Of a stretch of 64,000 nucleotides of DNA, positions 25,617 through 34,441 are shown piece by piece. Position 1 is the first letter of the stretch; every line of letters begins with the position of its first letter. The stretch comes from JACCTU01 sp963769665 (GTDB lineage: Bacteria; Actinomycetota; Thermoleophilia; Gaiellales; Gaiellaceae), in assembly GCA_963769665.1 (NCBI GenBank), contig CAVYMQ010000003.1:1054001-1118000 (forward strand), in the 5' to 3' direction. The translations under genes and the position numbers were made by a program. The notes under the pieces were generated by a model. It saw nothing but the letters and a program-made list of their open reading frames with translations. It made no database searches and was not told where the DNA came from.

Positions 25617-26104
25617 GTCACCTCTCGTAGACGGTGCGTGTCGACGTCGTAGACGAATCCGCGCACGCGATCGCGGTGCGGCAGGAACACCGACCCCTGC
25701 ACGCGGAGGATCGACTGGCGAACGGCCGCATCGAGGTCGGTGAAGGACTCGATCGCGAACTCTGGAGCGACACCGGTGTCTGCTTGGAGCTCCGCCCGGA
25801 ATCCATCGTCGCTGAGCTTCTGCATCCCGCAATCTGTGTGGTGGATCAACATGACCTCACGCGTCCCGAGCAGCCGCTGAGAAATCGCGAGCGACCGAAT
25901 CATGTCGTCCGTGATCACCCCGCCGGCGTTTCGCAGGACGTGGGCGTCGCCCTCTGCCAGGCCGAGCGCGTCGAACACGTTCAGGCGTGAGTCCATGCAC
26001 GTGACGATCGCGAGCGCCCGTGCCGGGTGTACGTCGAGGTGCTGATCCGGGAGCGTGTCCGCGTACAGGCGGTTCTTCGCGAGCAGCTCGTCGGCGACGT
26101 CCAC
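25613..26104 (-). CDS. Beta-carbonic anhydrase
   Basis: 163 aa, short beta-class enzyme. Zinc and catalytic motifs are CMDSR (Cys36, Asp38, Arg40) and HTDC (His89, Cys92). Interconverts CO2 and bicarbonate in the cytoplasm. Start GTG at 26104, no clear Shine-Dalgarno. It is convergent with arsC, overlapping by 4 nt. Confidence 0.92.
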   Translation of the reverse strand: MDVADELLAKNRLYADTLPDQHLDVHPARALAIVTCMDSRLNVFDALGLAEGDAHVLRNAGGVITDDMIRSLAISQRLLGTREVMLIHHTDCGMQKLSDDGFRAELQADTGVAPEFAIESFTDLDAAVRQSILRVQGSVFLPHRDRVRGFVYDVDTHRLREVT

Positions 26105-26113
26105 GAAGAGAGA

Positions 26114-26200
26114 CTAGGTGAGGCGGCGCCCGAATGGCTTCAGCCGCCGCTCGACCTCGTCGAGCTCGAGCAGGCGGTCGCCGGCGCGGACTCTCTTCAT
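26114..26200 (-). CDS. Possible very small protein upstream of carbonic anhydrase
   Basis: 28-codon frame beginning ATG at 26200 (MKRVRAGDRLLELDEVERRL...) and ending 9 nt before the carbonic anhydrase start, in the same reading frame. No good ribosome-binding site. It could be a leader peptide or chance; the codon choice is natural for the genome. Confidence 0.25.
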   Translation of the reverse strand: MKRVRAGDRLLELDEVERRLKPFGRRLT

Positions 26201-26247
26201 CTCGAGGTGAAGCGTACAACGGCCGGCAATGAGATACTCGGCTCACG

Positions 26248-26685
26248 TTGACCGCGCTGCGCGCCTGGATGCACTGGGGAGTCTGGGTGTTCGCGCTGGG
26301 TGGCGCCCTGTGGGTTCTCAAGGTGGTCGTCATCACGCTCAACGACTTGCTGGGCCGCGACCCTGACGCGATGCCGGTTCCCGTGCTCTACCTTTCGGCC
26401 GTCTCTTTCATGGTGATCGGCGCCACGGCCGTCGGCATGGCGCTTCTCCGTCGCTTTCCTGTGTGGGCACAGCTGCTCGGTGCGCTCGCCGCTGTCGTCG
26501 CGCTCTTCCTGCTCTACACGATCCTCGACGAGATTCTCAGGTCTTCGTTCGAAGGCGTGGGGCCAACGTGGCTATACGAGGAGCTCGGCATCCTCGCGAC
26601 AGGTGCAATCTGCTTCGCCGGCGGCGTGCTGCTCGCTCGGACGATCAGCCGCGACCGTCGTCACACGTCGCCTGCATCGGTCTAG
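26248..26685 (+). CDS. Four-helix integral membrane protein
   Basis: 145 aa with four hydrophobic helices and short loops. TTG at 26248 is the first start; ATG at 26269 (MHWGVWVFALGG) is an alternative that keeps all helices. No motif that identifies the family was seen. It stands alone between the carbonic anhydrase and the tRNA cluster. Confidence 0.6.
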   Translation: MTALRAWMHWGVWVFALGGALWVLKVVVITLNDLLGRDPDAMPVPVLYLSAVSFMVIGATAVGMALLRRFPVWAQLLGALAAVVALFLLYTILDEILRSSFEGVGPTWLYEELGILATGAICFAGGVLLARTISRDRRHTSPASV

Positions 26686-26726
26686 CCGCTCCGTCTGCGC
26701 GGTTCAAGGGCTACAGAGAGGCCCAA

Positions 26727-26752
26727 AGAGCCCGGGCCGCATGCCGGGCTCT
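26727..26752. terminator. Bidirectional terminator between membrane-protein gene and tRNA-Glu
   Basis: AGAGCCCGG (26727-26735) pairs with CCGGGCTCT (26744-26752). On the minus strand it is followed by TTTGGG, suited to ending the tRNA-Glu transcript; on the plus strand it follows the membrane protein. Confidence 0.6.
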
Positions 26753-26838
26753 CCAACGCCTCATCCCTGGCAGCGTGCCTTGTCCTCACCTCGCCGGCTA
26801 GGACCCGATTGGGTCCATTGCTCGGCCTGCTGTCGCAT

Positions 26839-26910
26839 GCCCCCAGCGGGATTCGAACCCGCGCGACGGCCTTGAAAGGGCCGCGACCTGGACCGCTAGT
26901 CGATGGGGGC
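26839..26910 (-). tRNA. tRNA-Glu (anticodon TTC)
   Basis: 72 nt cloverleaf: acceptor GCCCCCA/TGGGGGC, anticodon loop CTTTCAA within GGCC/GGCC, T-arm GCGGG-TTCGAAT-CCCGC. CCA is not encoded. Divergent from tRNA-Lys with 28 nt between the mature ends. Confidence 0.97.
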
Positions 26911-26938
26911 GAGGTAAGCCAGGATAGCCTTGCAACAA

Positions 26939-27010
26939 GGGCCGGTAGCTCAGCTGGTAGAGCAGGGGACTTTTAATCCCAAGGTCGCAGGTTCGAGACC
27001 TGCCCGGCCC
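26939..27010 (+). tRNA. tRNA-Lys (anticodon TTT)
   Basis: 72 nt cloverleaf: acceptor GGGCCGG/CCGGCCC, D-arm GCTC/GAGC, anticodon loop CTTTTAA, T-arm GCAGG-TTCGAGA-CCTGC, discriminator A. CCA is not encoded. Confidence 0.97.
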
Positions 27011-27113
27011 ATCGCAGGCGTCGGACCTCTTTCCTTACAGAACCCGCAGCAACTTCTTGCCGGGCGCGGACGTTCCAGTCTGTGCCAAGGCAAGGGCAAG
27101 GCAAGGGGGAATC

Positions 27114-28226
27114 ATGACCACGAACTCAGTGCGGCGCCGGGCTCTCGTGAGCGCGATCGCCGCGTCTGGTTTGACCGCACTCGCCGTCGCCGGCGGCGGA
27201 GTCGCGGGCCCGTCGCACGTCCTCGTCGCGCCGAAGAACGAGTCGAAGCCGACGATCTCCGGCACGCGGAGAGTCGGATCGAGGCTCACGGCGAACCCCG
27301 GAACGTGGAGCGGCACGCTCCCGATCACCTACTCCTACCAGTGGGTGCGTTGCAACGCGCAGATGGCCAACTGCACGAACCGAGCGAGCTCGCGCTCGAT
27401 CGACCTGAACGACGCCGACCGCGGCAGGCGCATGCTGGTCGTCGTCACCGCCCGCAACTCCGACGGAACGGGCCAGGCGTCGGTGAACACGGGCACGATC
27501 GGCGCCCGAGCGTCCGGGCCGCAGAACACCTCGATCCCGTCCATCGCAGGGACGCTGCGGGAGGGCGAGACGCTCACCGCGAGCCCCGGCGTGTGGTCGG
27601 GCTCGGAGCCGATCTCCTACACGTACCAGTGGCAGCGCTGCGATGCGAACGGCGGCAACTGCGCGAGCATCGCCGGAGCCACGAACCGGACGTATGTGGT
27701 GACCGCCGCCGACGTGAGCCGCTCGGTGCGGGTGATCGTCACCGCAAGGAACGCGGGTGGCGCACGCGCTGCAACGTCCGCTCCGACCGGCGTCGCCCAG
27801 CCGGGCGGGCCGGCGGGCCAGATCCGGCTGCCGAACGGGAAGATCTCGATCCCGGTCGAGAGCATGGCGCTGCCGGCAAGGCTCGTGATCGACGAGGTCG
27901 TCTTCTCGCCCAACCCGGTGAGGTCGCGCTCGACGACGATCACCGCCCGCGTCCACGTCGCCGACACCCGGAACTTCGTCGTCCGCGGTGCGCTCGTCTA
28001 CATGCGATCGCTCCCGCTCCTGACGACCACGCCGCCGGAGGCCGCGACCGCGACCGACGGCTACGTGACGTTCCGGATGCGGCCGCTGGCACCTCGGCCG
28101 GCGCTGGTCTTCCCGCTCCGGCGGGGGGTCAACGTCCAGTTCTACGTCCAGGCGAGGAAGGCCGGGGAGCGTCTGAACTACGGCGTCACCGCCACGCGGC
28201 TGGTCCAGGTTCGCACGACGGGCTGA
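27114..28226 (+). CDS. Secreted protein with tandem Ig-like beta-repeats
   Basis: 370 aa from the ATG at 27114 (AAGGGGG upstream). An N-terminal export signal (RRRALVSAIAASGLTALAVAGGG) has a twin-arginine flavour. Two ~85-residue repeats each carry P-x-I-x-G-T-x-R-x-G, G-x-W-S-G, Y-x-Y-Q-W-x-R-C and a V-x-V-T-A-R-N end, with paired Cys inside each. The C-terminal ~150 residues form a different beta-domain. Repeats of this kind are abundant in Thermoleophilia exported proteins; an adhesive surface role is plausible but unproven. Confidence 0.78.
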   Translation: MTTNSVRRRALVSAIAASGLTALAVAGGGVAGPSHVLVAPKNESKPTISGTRRVGSRLTANPGTWSGTLPITYSYQWVRCNAQMANCTNRASSRSIDLNDADRGRRMLVVVTARNSDGTGQASVNTGTIGARASGPQNTSIPSIAGTLREGETLTASPGVWSGSEPISYTYQWQRCDANGGNCASIAGATNRTYVVTAADVSRSVRVIVTARNAGGARAATSAPTGVAQPGGPAGQIRLPNGKISIPVESMALPARLVIDEVVFSPNPVRSRSTTITARVHVADTRNFVVRGALVYMRSLPLLTTTPPEAATATDGYVTFRMRPLAPRPALVFPLRRGVNVQFYVQARKAGERLNYGVTATRLVQVRTTG

Positions 28227-28244
28227 GCACGCCACAATGCGCGG

Positions 28245-29339
28245 GTGACGTTTTCCCGCGAGCAGATCGAGCGGGGCCGGAGCTACCACCGGCCCCGCTA
28301 CCTCTCCGAGCTGGCCGACTTCGCGCTCGGCGTCGCCGTGCTCGCGCTGCTCGCCTTCACCGACGTCGGCGACGCCCTGCTGCCGGACTGGAGCTGGTGG
28401 GCGCAGGCCCTCGTGTACCCCGCGATCGTGGTCGCGCTCCTCACGCTCGTGCGGTTGCCGATCTCGTACTGGCGCGACCACGTGCGCGAGCGCCGCTGGG
28501 GGCTCTCGACCCAGTCGCTCGGGAGCTGGCTCGCCGACGTCGCGAAGGCGTTCGCCGTCACGGCGCTGCTCACGACCATCTTGCTCTTCGGGCTCGTCGC
28601 GCTGGCCCAGTGGACCGATGCCTGGCCGCTCGTCGCGGCGCCGCTCGCAGCCGCGTTCGTCATCTTCTTCACCTTCGTCGCACCGGTCGTGCTCGAGCCG
28701 ATCTTCAACAAGTTCAAGCCGCTCGACGACCAGGAGCTCGCAGCCGATCTGCGCGGGTTGTCGGAGCGGGTCGGCGTTCCTGTTCGCGACGTGCTCGTCG
28801 CCGACGCGAGCCGTCGGACGACGAAGTCGAACGCGTACGTGTCGGGCTTCGGGGCCACGCGGCGCGTCGTGCTGTACGACACGCTGCTCGAGCAGATGAA
28901 GCCCGCCGAGCTCCGCGCCGTGCTCGCGCACGAGCTTGCGCACAGGAAGCACGGCGACGTGGCAAAGCTCTCGGCGCTCCTCGTCGCGGCCGCGGTCGGA
29001 CTCGTCGCCCTGCTCTGGGCGGTGCTGGGCGACGAGGCGAGCGACCCTCGCAACATCCCGCTTGCGATGCTCGTGGTCATGCTCGCGACACCGGTCGTGT
29101 TCGTGGGCCTCGCGGCGATCGCACGTCGCGCCGAATACCGCGCCGACCGGTTCGCGCTCACCGCGACCCGCGATCTCGGCGCGCTTGAGGGAGCGTTCAC
29201 GGGGCTGGTCGACGCAAACGTCGCAGACCTCGATCCCCCGCGCGTCGTCTACTACCTCAAGTACACACATCCGACCGTCGTCGAGCGGCTCGATGCGCTT
29301 CGGCAGGCGGCGCGGGACGAAGGATTGGAGGCGGCATGA
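28245..29339 (+). CDS. M48 family membrane metallopeptidase (CAAX prenyl protease 1-like)
   Basis: 364 aa. Four or more N-terminal helices precede a cytoplasmic zinc protease domain with HELAH at residues 229-233 and a third ligand region in EYRADRFAL. The layout matches Ste24/M48A. In bacteria such enzymes act in membrane protein quality control. GTG start at 28245. Last codon overlaps the next gene (ATGA). Confidence 0.88.
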   Translation: MTFSREQIERGRSYHRPRYLSELADFALGVAVLALLAFTDVGDALLPDWSWWAQALVYPAIVVALLTLVRLPISYWRDHVRERRWGLSTQSLGSWLADVAKAFAVTALLTTILLFGLVALAQWTDAWPLVAAPLAAAFVIFFTFVAPVVLEPIFNKFKPLDDQELAADLRGLSERVGVPVRDVLVADASRRTTKSNAYVSGFGATRRVVLYDTLLEQMKPAELRAVLAHELAHRKHGDVAKLSALLVAAAVGLVALLWAVLGDEASDPRNIPLAMLVVMLATPVVFVGLAAIARRAEYRADRFALTATRDLGALEGAFTGLVDANVADLDPPRVVYYLKYTHPTVVERLDALRQAARDEGLEAA

Positions 29340-29674
29340 GCGAGTTGTTCGGCAGGTCGGAACCCCGTGTCGGAAATCTCTCGAATCACGATGCGGTCCA
29401 GTTGGAGGAAAGCCTCGCCACGGTGATCGGCGACGCGCGAGGAGTGTCGTGGTACGAGCCCGGCCGTGAGGCGGACCTCGCCGTCGCGCGTCTCTGCCTG
29501 CTGCGGCGGGCCCGTGCCGGAGTCGGCGCGAGCGCGGAGGCCGGCGACGACGCGGTGCGGCTGGTGCTCGCCGAGAGCGATCCGGAGTCGGTGATCTGGC
29601 TCCTCTCGCGGGCGATCTCGTACATGGACGAGCAAGGTTTCCCCGACCTCGTGCCGGGAGCCCGAACGGAGTAG
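29336..29674 (+). CDS. Conserved hypothetical protein between M48 protease and CDF transporter
   Basis: 112 aa, soluble, mostly helical, no Cys and no known motif. It begins in the last codon of the protease gene and its stop overlaps the CDF transporter start, so it belongs to the same operon. Function not recognised. Confidence 0.65.
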   Translation: MSELFGRSEPRVGNLSNHDAVQLEESLATVIGDARGVSWYEPGREADLAVARLCLLRRARAGVGASAEAGDDAVRLVLAESDPESVIWLLSRAISYMDEQGFPDLVPGARTE

Positions 29675-30597
29675 TGCTGCACTCGCACGGCGACGACCAG
29701 CGGCGGCTCGGCGATCGGCGCGCGCTCCGCGGCGCGCTCGCGCTCGTCGCTGTCTTTGCGGTCGTCGAAGTGATCGCGGGCTATGCCGCGGGCTCGCTCG
29801 CGCTCCTCGCCGACGCGGGGCACATGCTCGGCGACGCCGGAAGCCTCGGCCTCGCGCTTTTCGCGGCCTGGCTCGGCTCGCGCCCGGCGAGCCCCGAACG
29901 AACCTTTGGTTACCGGCGGGCGGAGATCCTCGCGGCGCTCGCGAACGGCGTCGCGCTCGTCGCGATCGCGATCTGGATCATCGTCGAGGCGCTGCAACGG
30001 CTCCGCGACCCCGTCGAGCCGAGCGGCGGCTGGGTCTTCGTCGTCGGTCTCGTCGGCCTCGTGCTGAACCTCGCAGCCGCATCCTTGCTCCACCGCCGCG
30101 GCTCGGGGAGCCTCAACGTGCAGGGCGCACTGCGCCACGTGCTCGCCGACGCGCTCGGTTCGCTCGGCGTGATCGCCGCAGGCGCGATCGTGCTGCTCAC
30201 CGGCTGGAGCTACGCCGACCCGCTCATCGCGCTGGCGATCGCCGTGCTCGTGCTCGGCAGCTCCTGGACGCTCCTGCGCGAGTCGGTCGCGATCCTGCTC
30301 GAGGGCACGCCGCGCGAGCTCGACGCGGAGGAGATCGGCCGCGCGATGATCGGCGTCCCCGGCGTCCGAGAGGTGCACGACCTGCACGTCTGGACGATCA
30401 CTTCCGGGTTTCCGTCGCTGTCGGCGCACGTGCTCGTGGCGCAGGGCTCGGACTGCCACGGGAAGCGGCGCGAGCTCGAGTACATGCTCGCCCAGCGGTT
30501 CGGCCTCTCCCATACGACCCTTCAGGTCGACCATGCGGGCACGGGTTCCGACCGGGTCGAGCTCGGCACCGCAGAGGCGCGCCGCACACCCCTCTAG
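29674..30597 (+). CDS. Cation diffusion facilitator (Zn/Co/Cd efflux)
   Basis: 307 aa with six helices and a C-terminal cytoplasmic ferredoxin-like domain. Site A residues appear in LLADAGHMLGDAGS (His50, Asp54, ZitB-like) and HVLADALGS. A His-containing N-terminus (HSHGDD) is typical. Exports divalent metals against H+. GTG start overlaps the previous stop by one base. Confidence 0.9.
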   Translation: MLHSHGDDQRRLGDRRALRGALALVAVFAVVEVIAGYAAGSLALLADAGHMLGDAGSLGLALFAAWLGSRPASPERTFGYRRAEILAALANGVALVAIAIWIIVEALQRLRDPVEPSGGWVFVVGLVGLVLNLAAASLLHRRGSGSLNVQGALRHVLADALGSLGVIAAGAIVLLTGWSYADPLIALAIAVLVLGSSWTLLRESVAILLEGTPRELDAEEIGRAMIGVPGVREVHDLHVWTITSGFPSLSAHVLVAQGSDCHGKRRELEYMLAQRFGLSHTTLQVDHAGTGSDRVELGTAEARRTPL

Positions 30598-30609
30598 CCG
30601 TACGATCCC

Positions 30610-31344
30610 GTGGTGCCGAGCCTCGAAGGCAAGCGGGCGATCGTGACGGGCGCGTCGAGCGGCATCGGCGCAGCGACCGTCCGGGCGCTCCGCGAGGAAG
30701 GGATGCGCGTCGCCGGCGGTGCGCGCCGCACCGATCGGATCGACGCCGACGTCGCACTCGAGCTCGACGTCACCGATCGCGAGAGCTGTGAGCGGTTCGT
30801 CGCCGACGCCGTGGAACAGCTCGGGGGCCTCGACGTGCTCGTGAACGGCGCAGGGCTCGCGCTCGGGCGCGAACCGTTCTGGGAGAGCAAGGAGGAGGAC
30901 GAGCGGATCGTGCTCGAGACGAACGTCCACGGGCTGATCCGGATGACGCGTCTCTGTCTTCCGTTCCTGCTCGAGGGCGGCCACCTCGTCAACATCGGGT
31001 CGGTCGCCGGGCGGCAGGCGTACGAGAAAGGCTCCCTCTACGTCACCTCGAAATTCGCCGTGCGCGGGTTCACGTACGCACTGCGCGAGGACCTGCTCGG
31101 GAAGCCGGTGCGGATCACGACCGTCGACCCGGGGCTCGTCGCGACTGACTTCTCACGCGTCCGCTTTCGCGGCGACGAGGAGCAGGCGCGCACGGTGTAC
31201 GAGGGTGTCGAGGCGATGACGCCCGACGACATCGCGGCGTGCATCGTCTTCGCGCTCACACGCCCCGCGCACGTGAACGTCGACGAGCTCGTCGTCAAGG
31301 CGCTCGCGCAATCGTCCGGCGGCCGCATCCTCCGGACGAACTGA
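30610..31344 (+). CDS. Short-chain dehydrogenase/reductase
   Basis: 244 aa with TGASSGIG, LVNGAG (NNAG variant), Ser in NIGSVAG and YVTSK (Tyr/Lys). Resembles YdfG/serine-3-dehydrogenase-type SDRs acting on 3-hydroxy acids or unknown alcohols. The stop is overlapped by the ATG of the debranching enzyme, so they are co-translated. Confidence 0.87.
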   Translation: MVPSLEGKRAIVTGASSGIGAATVRALREEGMRVAGGARRTDRIDADVALELDVTDRESCERFVADAVEQLGGLDVLVNGAGLALGREPFWESKEEDERIVLETNVHGLIRMTRLCLPFLLEGGHLVNIGSVAGRQAYEKGSLYVTSKFAVRGFTYALREDLLGKPVRITTVDPGLVATDFSRVRFRGDEEQARTVYEGVEAMTPDDIAACIVFALTRPAHVNVDELVVKALAQSSGGRILRTN

Positions 31345-33404
31345 TGCTGCGGATTCTCGAAGGCTCGAACTTCTGCATCTGCGACGACCGCGGCGACGTC
31401 GGCGTCGATACGAGTGGCTTCTTTGCGCACGACACGAGGTTCCTCTCGACGCTCGGGTTGACGATCAACGGCGAACGTCCCCGTCTGCTCACCTCGGCGA
31501 AGGTTGAGTACTTCTCCGCGGCGTTCTACCTCCGCAACCCGCTTGCCGGCGGACTGAAGCCGGACACACTCTCGCTTGCGCGGCGCCGCTTCGTCGGCGA
31601 GGGAATGCAGGACCGGCTGATCGTCCGCAACGAGAGCATGGAGCACGTCACGTTCGAGCTCGGGCTGGAGATCGCCAACGACTTCGCGGACATCATGACC
31701 GTGAAGGCGCACGACCGCGAGTTCGGCAATCCGGATCCCAACCCGTTGCCTCCTCCCGTGAGGCCCCGTTACGACGACGAGCACAACCAGTTCGTCCTCC
31801 AGGATCCGGAGAGCGGTGCCCGAACGCAGCTGATCTTCTCGCAGCGCGGCCAGACGAGCGACGGTGGGATCAGCTACCGGATCGAGCTCGGTCCGCGCGA
31901 GACCTGGGAGCTCCAGCTTGACGTGGTTCCGCTGATCGACGGTGAGGAAATCTCGCCTCGACTCCTCGAGCGGCGCTTCGGTGACGAGCTCGTGCACGTG
32001 CGCGACTCGCTCGCTGCTTGGCAGCTCCGTGTTCCGCAGCTCCGAGCCGAGTGGGACGACCTCGGGTACTCGTTCGGCCAGTCCGTCGCTGACCTCGCGT
32101 CGCTGCGGATCCGGAGCAACTCCGGTCTCGGACTGGGCCAGCTCCCGGCAGCCGGTTGCCCGTGGTTCATGACCGTTTTCGGCCGCGACACGATCATCAC
32201 CTGCCTCCAGACCCTGCTGTTCGGTCCGGAGCTCGCTCGTGGGGCGCTCGAGGTGCTGGCACAGCTTCAGGCGCGCGACGAAAACCCTGCGATCGACGCG
32301 GAGCCGGGCAAGATCGTTCACGAGGTACGCACCGGGAAAGCCGCGGACGTGTGGTTCGCGAAGTACTACGGCACGATCGACGCGACCCCGCTGTACCTCG
32401 TGCTGCTCTCCGAGGTGTGGCGTTGGACCGGTGACATGGCGCTGGTCCGCGGTCTGAAGGAGCCGGCCCTGCGCGCGCTGTCGTGGATCGACGAGCACGG
32501 AGACCGCGACGGAGACGGCTTTGTCGAGTACGAGAAACGTACCGACCGCGGACTGGACAACCAGTCGTGGAAAGACTCGTTCGATTCGCAGCGATTCTCG
32601 GACGGCCGGTTCGCACAGACACCGATCGCGCCGTGCGAGGTGCAGGGCTACGTCTACGACGCAAAGCGGCGCATGGCCGAGCTCGCCCGCGAGGTCTGGC
32701 GCGACCGCGAGCTCGCCGACCGGCTCAACCGCGAGGCGAAGGAGCTGCGAGCGCGATTTGACGACGCGTTCTGGGTCGACAAGCACGGGGGCTACTACGC
32801 ACTGGCGCTCGACCGTGACAAGCAGCCGGTCGACTCGCTCACCTCGAACATCGGACATCTTCTCTGGAGCGGGATCGTTCCGCCGCACCGAGTCGATGCG
32901 ATCGTCGACGCATTGATGGGGGATGCGCTCTGGTCCGGCTGGGGCGTGCGCACGATGAGCGAACGGGATGCCGCGTACAACCCGCTCTCGTACCACAACG
33001 GGACAGTCTGGCCGCATGACAATTCCCTCATCGCCTGGGGACTCGCACGTTACGGCCGCTGGCCGGAAGCGCAGCGGGTCGTTCAGCGAATGCTCAATGC
33101 AGCTGCGCACTTCCGCTACCAGGTGCCGGAGGTGTTCGCGGGGCTTCGGCGGTCCGAGACGACGTTTCCGATCGCGTACCCGACGGCGGCACAGCCTCAG
33201 GCGTGGGCGTCCGGCACGCCCGTGCTGCTCCTTCAGGTGCTGCTCGGGCTGCAGCCGGATCCCAGGCGCCAGTCTCTGGAGACAATCGCTCCGCCGGAGC
33301 TGCCGACGTGGGCGAAGAGCCTGCGGCTCTCCGGCGTGCGCGCGTTCGATCGGCAGTGGGACGTCCGCGTTCACGAGGGTCGCGTGCGCGTCGAGGAAAT
33401 GTAG
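31344..33404 (+). CDS. Amylo-alpha-1,6-glucosidase (glycogen debranching-type)
   Basis: 686 aa. Residues ~1-200 are the N-terminal beta-domain of bacterial debranching enzymes (GVDTSGFFAHDTRFLS). Residues ~260-640 form an (alpha/alpha)6 barrel with family blocks PWFMTVFGRDTI, GLDNQSWKDS and PLSYHNGTVWPHDN. Removes alpha-1,6 branches from glycogen or similar glucans. ATG at 31344 overlaps the SDR stop and the end overlaps the glycosyltransferase start, so these three genes are linked in storage-carbohydrate metabolism (inference for the SDR). Confidence 0.88.
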   Translation: MLRILEGSNFCICDDRGDVGVDTSGFFAHDTRFLSTLGLTINGERPRLLTSAKVEYFSAAFYLRNPLAGGLKPDTLSLARRRFVGEGMQDRLIVRNESMEHVTFELGLEIANDFADIMTVKAHDREFGNPDPNPLPPPVRPRYDDEHNQFVLQDPESGARTQLIFSQRGQTSDGGISYRIELGPRETWELQLDVVPLIDGEEISPRLLERRFGDELVHVRDSLAAWQLRVPQLRAEWDDLGYSFGQSVADLASLRIRSNSGLGLGQLPAAGCPWFMTVFGRDTIITCLQTLLFGPELARGALEVLAQLQARDENPAIDAEPGKIVHEVRTGKAADVWFAKYYGTIDATPLYLVLLSEVWRWTGDMALVRGLKEPALRALSWIDEHGDRDGDGFVEYEKRTDRGLDNQSWKDSFDSQRFSDGRFAQTPIAPCEVQGYVYDAKRRMAELAREVWRDRELADRLNREAKELRARFDDAFWVDKHGGYYALALDRDKQPVDSLTSNIGHLLWSGIVPPHRVDAIVDALMGDALWSGWGVRTMSERDAAYNPLSYHNGTVWPHDNSLIAWGLARYGRWPEAQRVVQRMLNAAAHFRYQVPEVFAGLRRSETTFPIAYPTAAQPQAWASGTPVLLLQVLLGLQPDPRRQSLETIAPPELPTWAKSLRLSGVRAFDRQWDVRVHEGRVRVEEM

Positions 33405-34441
33405 TGGAGAAGCTGCGCATCGCGGTGCTCGCTCCGCCGTGGTTCGCCGTGCCGCCGACCGGCTACGGCGGGATCGAGTGGGTCGTCTCGCTGCTCGCGG
33501 ACGGGCTCGCCGACGCCGGTCACGACGTCACGCTCTTCGCATCGGGCGACTCGCAGACCCGGGCGAAGCTCCACGCGGTCTTCGAGACCGCACCGAGCGA
33601 GTTGATCGGCCGCACGTTCTGGGAGCTGCAGCACGTCATCTCCTGCTACGAGCGCTACGACCAGTTCGACGTGATCAACGATCACTCGGGGCCGCCGTCG
33701 GCGACGATCGGTGGCGCCGTGCCGACGCCCGTCGTGCACACGGTGCACGGGCCGCTCACCGGCGAGCCCGGCGCGCTCTACGAGTCGATCTCGAAGGTCT
33801 CGCCGAAGGTCGGGCTGATCTCGATCTCGCTCAACCAGCGCAAGCCGAAGCCGAACCTGAACTGGGTCGCGAACTGCCCGAACGCGCTCGACCTCTCCGT
33901 GTACCCGTGCAGTCCGCACCGAGGCGAGTACCTGCTCTTCGTCGGGCGGATGAGCCCCGACAAGGGCGCGCACCGGGCGGTCGCGGTCGCGATGGAGGCC
34001 GGGCTGCCGCTGAAGATCGCCGGCAAATGCCGTGAGCCGAAGGAGATCGAGTACTTCAGGGAGTTCGTCGAGCCGCACCTCGGGCCGACGCACGGGATCG
34101 AGTTCCTCGGTGAGGTCAACCACGGCCAGAAGGTGGAGCTCCTGCAGGACGCGCGGGCGACGCTCTTTCCGATCGAGTGGGAAGAGCCGTTCGGGCTGGT
34201 CATGATCGAGTCGATGGCGTGCGGGACGCCGGTGATCGCCACGCGCCACGGCGCTGTCCCCGAGGTGATCGAGCACGGGCGCTCCGGGATCATCGTGGAC
34301 AACTACCGCCAGATGGTGGACGCGATCGAGGAAGCCGACCGCCTCGATCCGCTCGTCTGCCGCCGATCCGCCGAGGAGAGCTTCGCACCCGAGCGGATGG
34401 TCGCGGACTACCTGGCCGCGTACCGCTCCGCGATCGCGTGA
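33404..34441 (+). CDS. GT4-family glycosyltransferase
   Basis: 345 aa GT-B fold. The N-terminal acceptor domain begins RIAVLAPPWFAVPPTGYGGIEWV; the nucleotide-sugar domain has LFVGRMSPDKG and the EX7E-type stretch EEPFGLVMIESMACGTPVI. It transfers a sugar from an activated donor, with substrate unknown. GTG start overlaps the debranching enzyme stop by one base. Confidence 0.87.
   Translation: MEKLRIAVLAPPWFAVPPTGYGGIEWVVSLLADGLADAGHDVTLFASGDSQTRAKLHAVFETAPSELIGRTFWELQHVISCYERYDQFDVINDHSGPPSATIGGAVPTPVVHTVHGPLTGEPGALYESISKVSPKVGLISISLNQRKPKPNLNWVANCPNALDLSVYPCSPHRGEYLLFVGRMSPDKGAHRAVAVAMEAGLPLKIAGKCREPKEIEYFREFVEPHLGPTHGIEFLGEVNHGQKVELLQDARATLFPIEWEEPFGLVMIESMACGTPVIATRHGAVPEVIEHGRSGIIVDNYRQMVDAIEEADRLDPLVCRRSAEESFAPERMVADYLAAYRSAIA

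Noticed and set aside
31038..33374. A 778-codon minus-strand frame opposite the debranching enzyme
   Set aside because: Antisense shadow; the plus strand has family motifs throughout.
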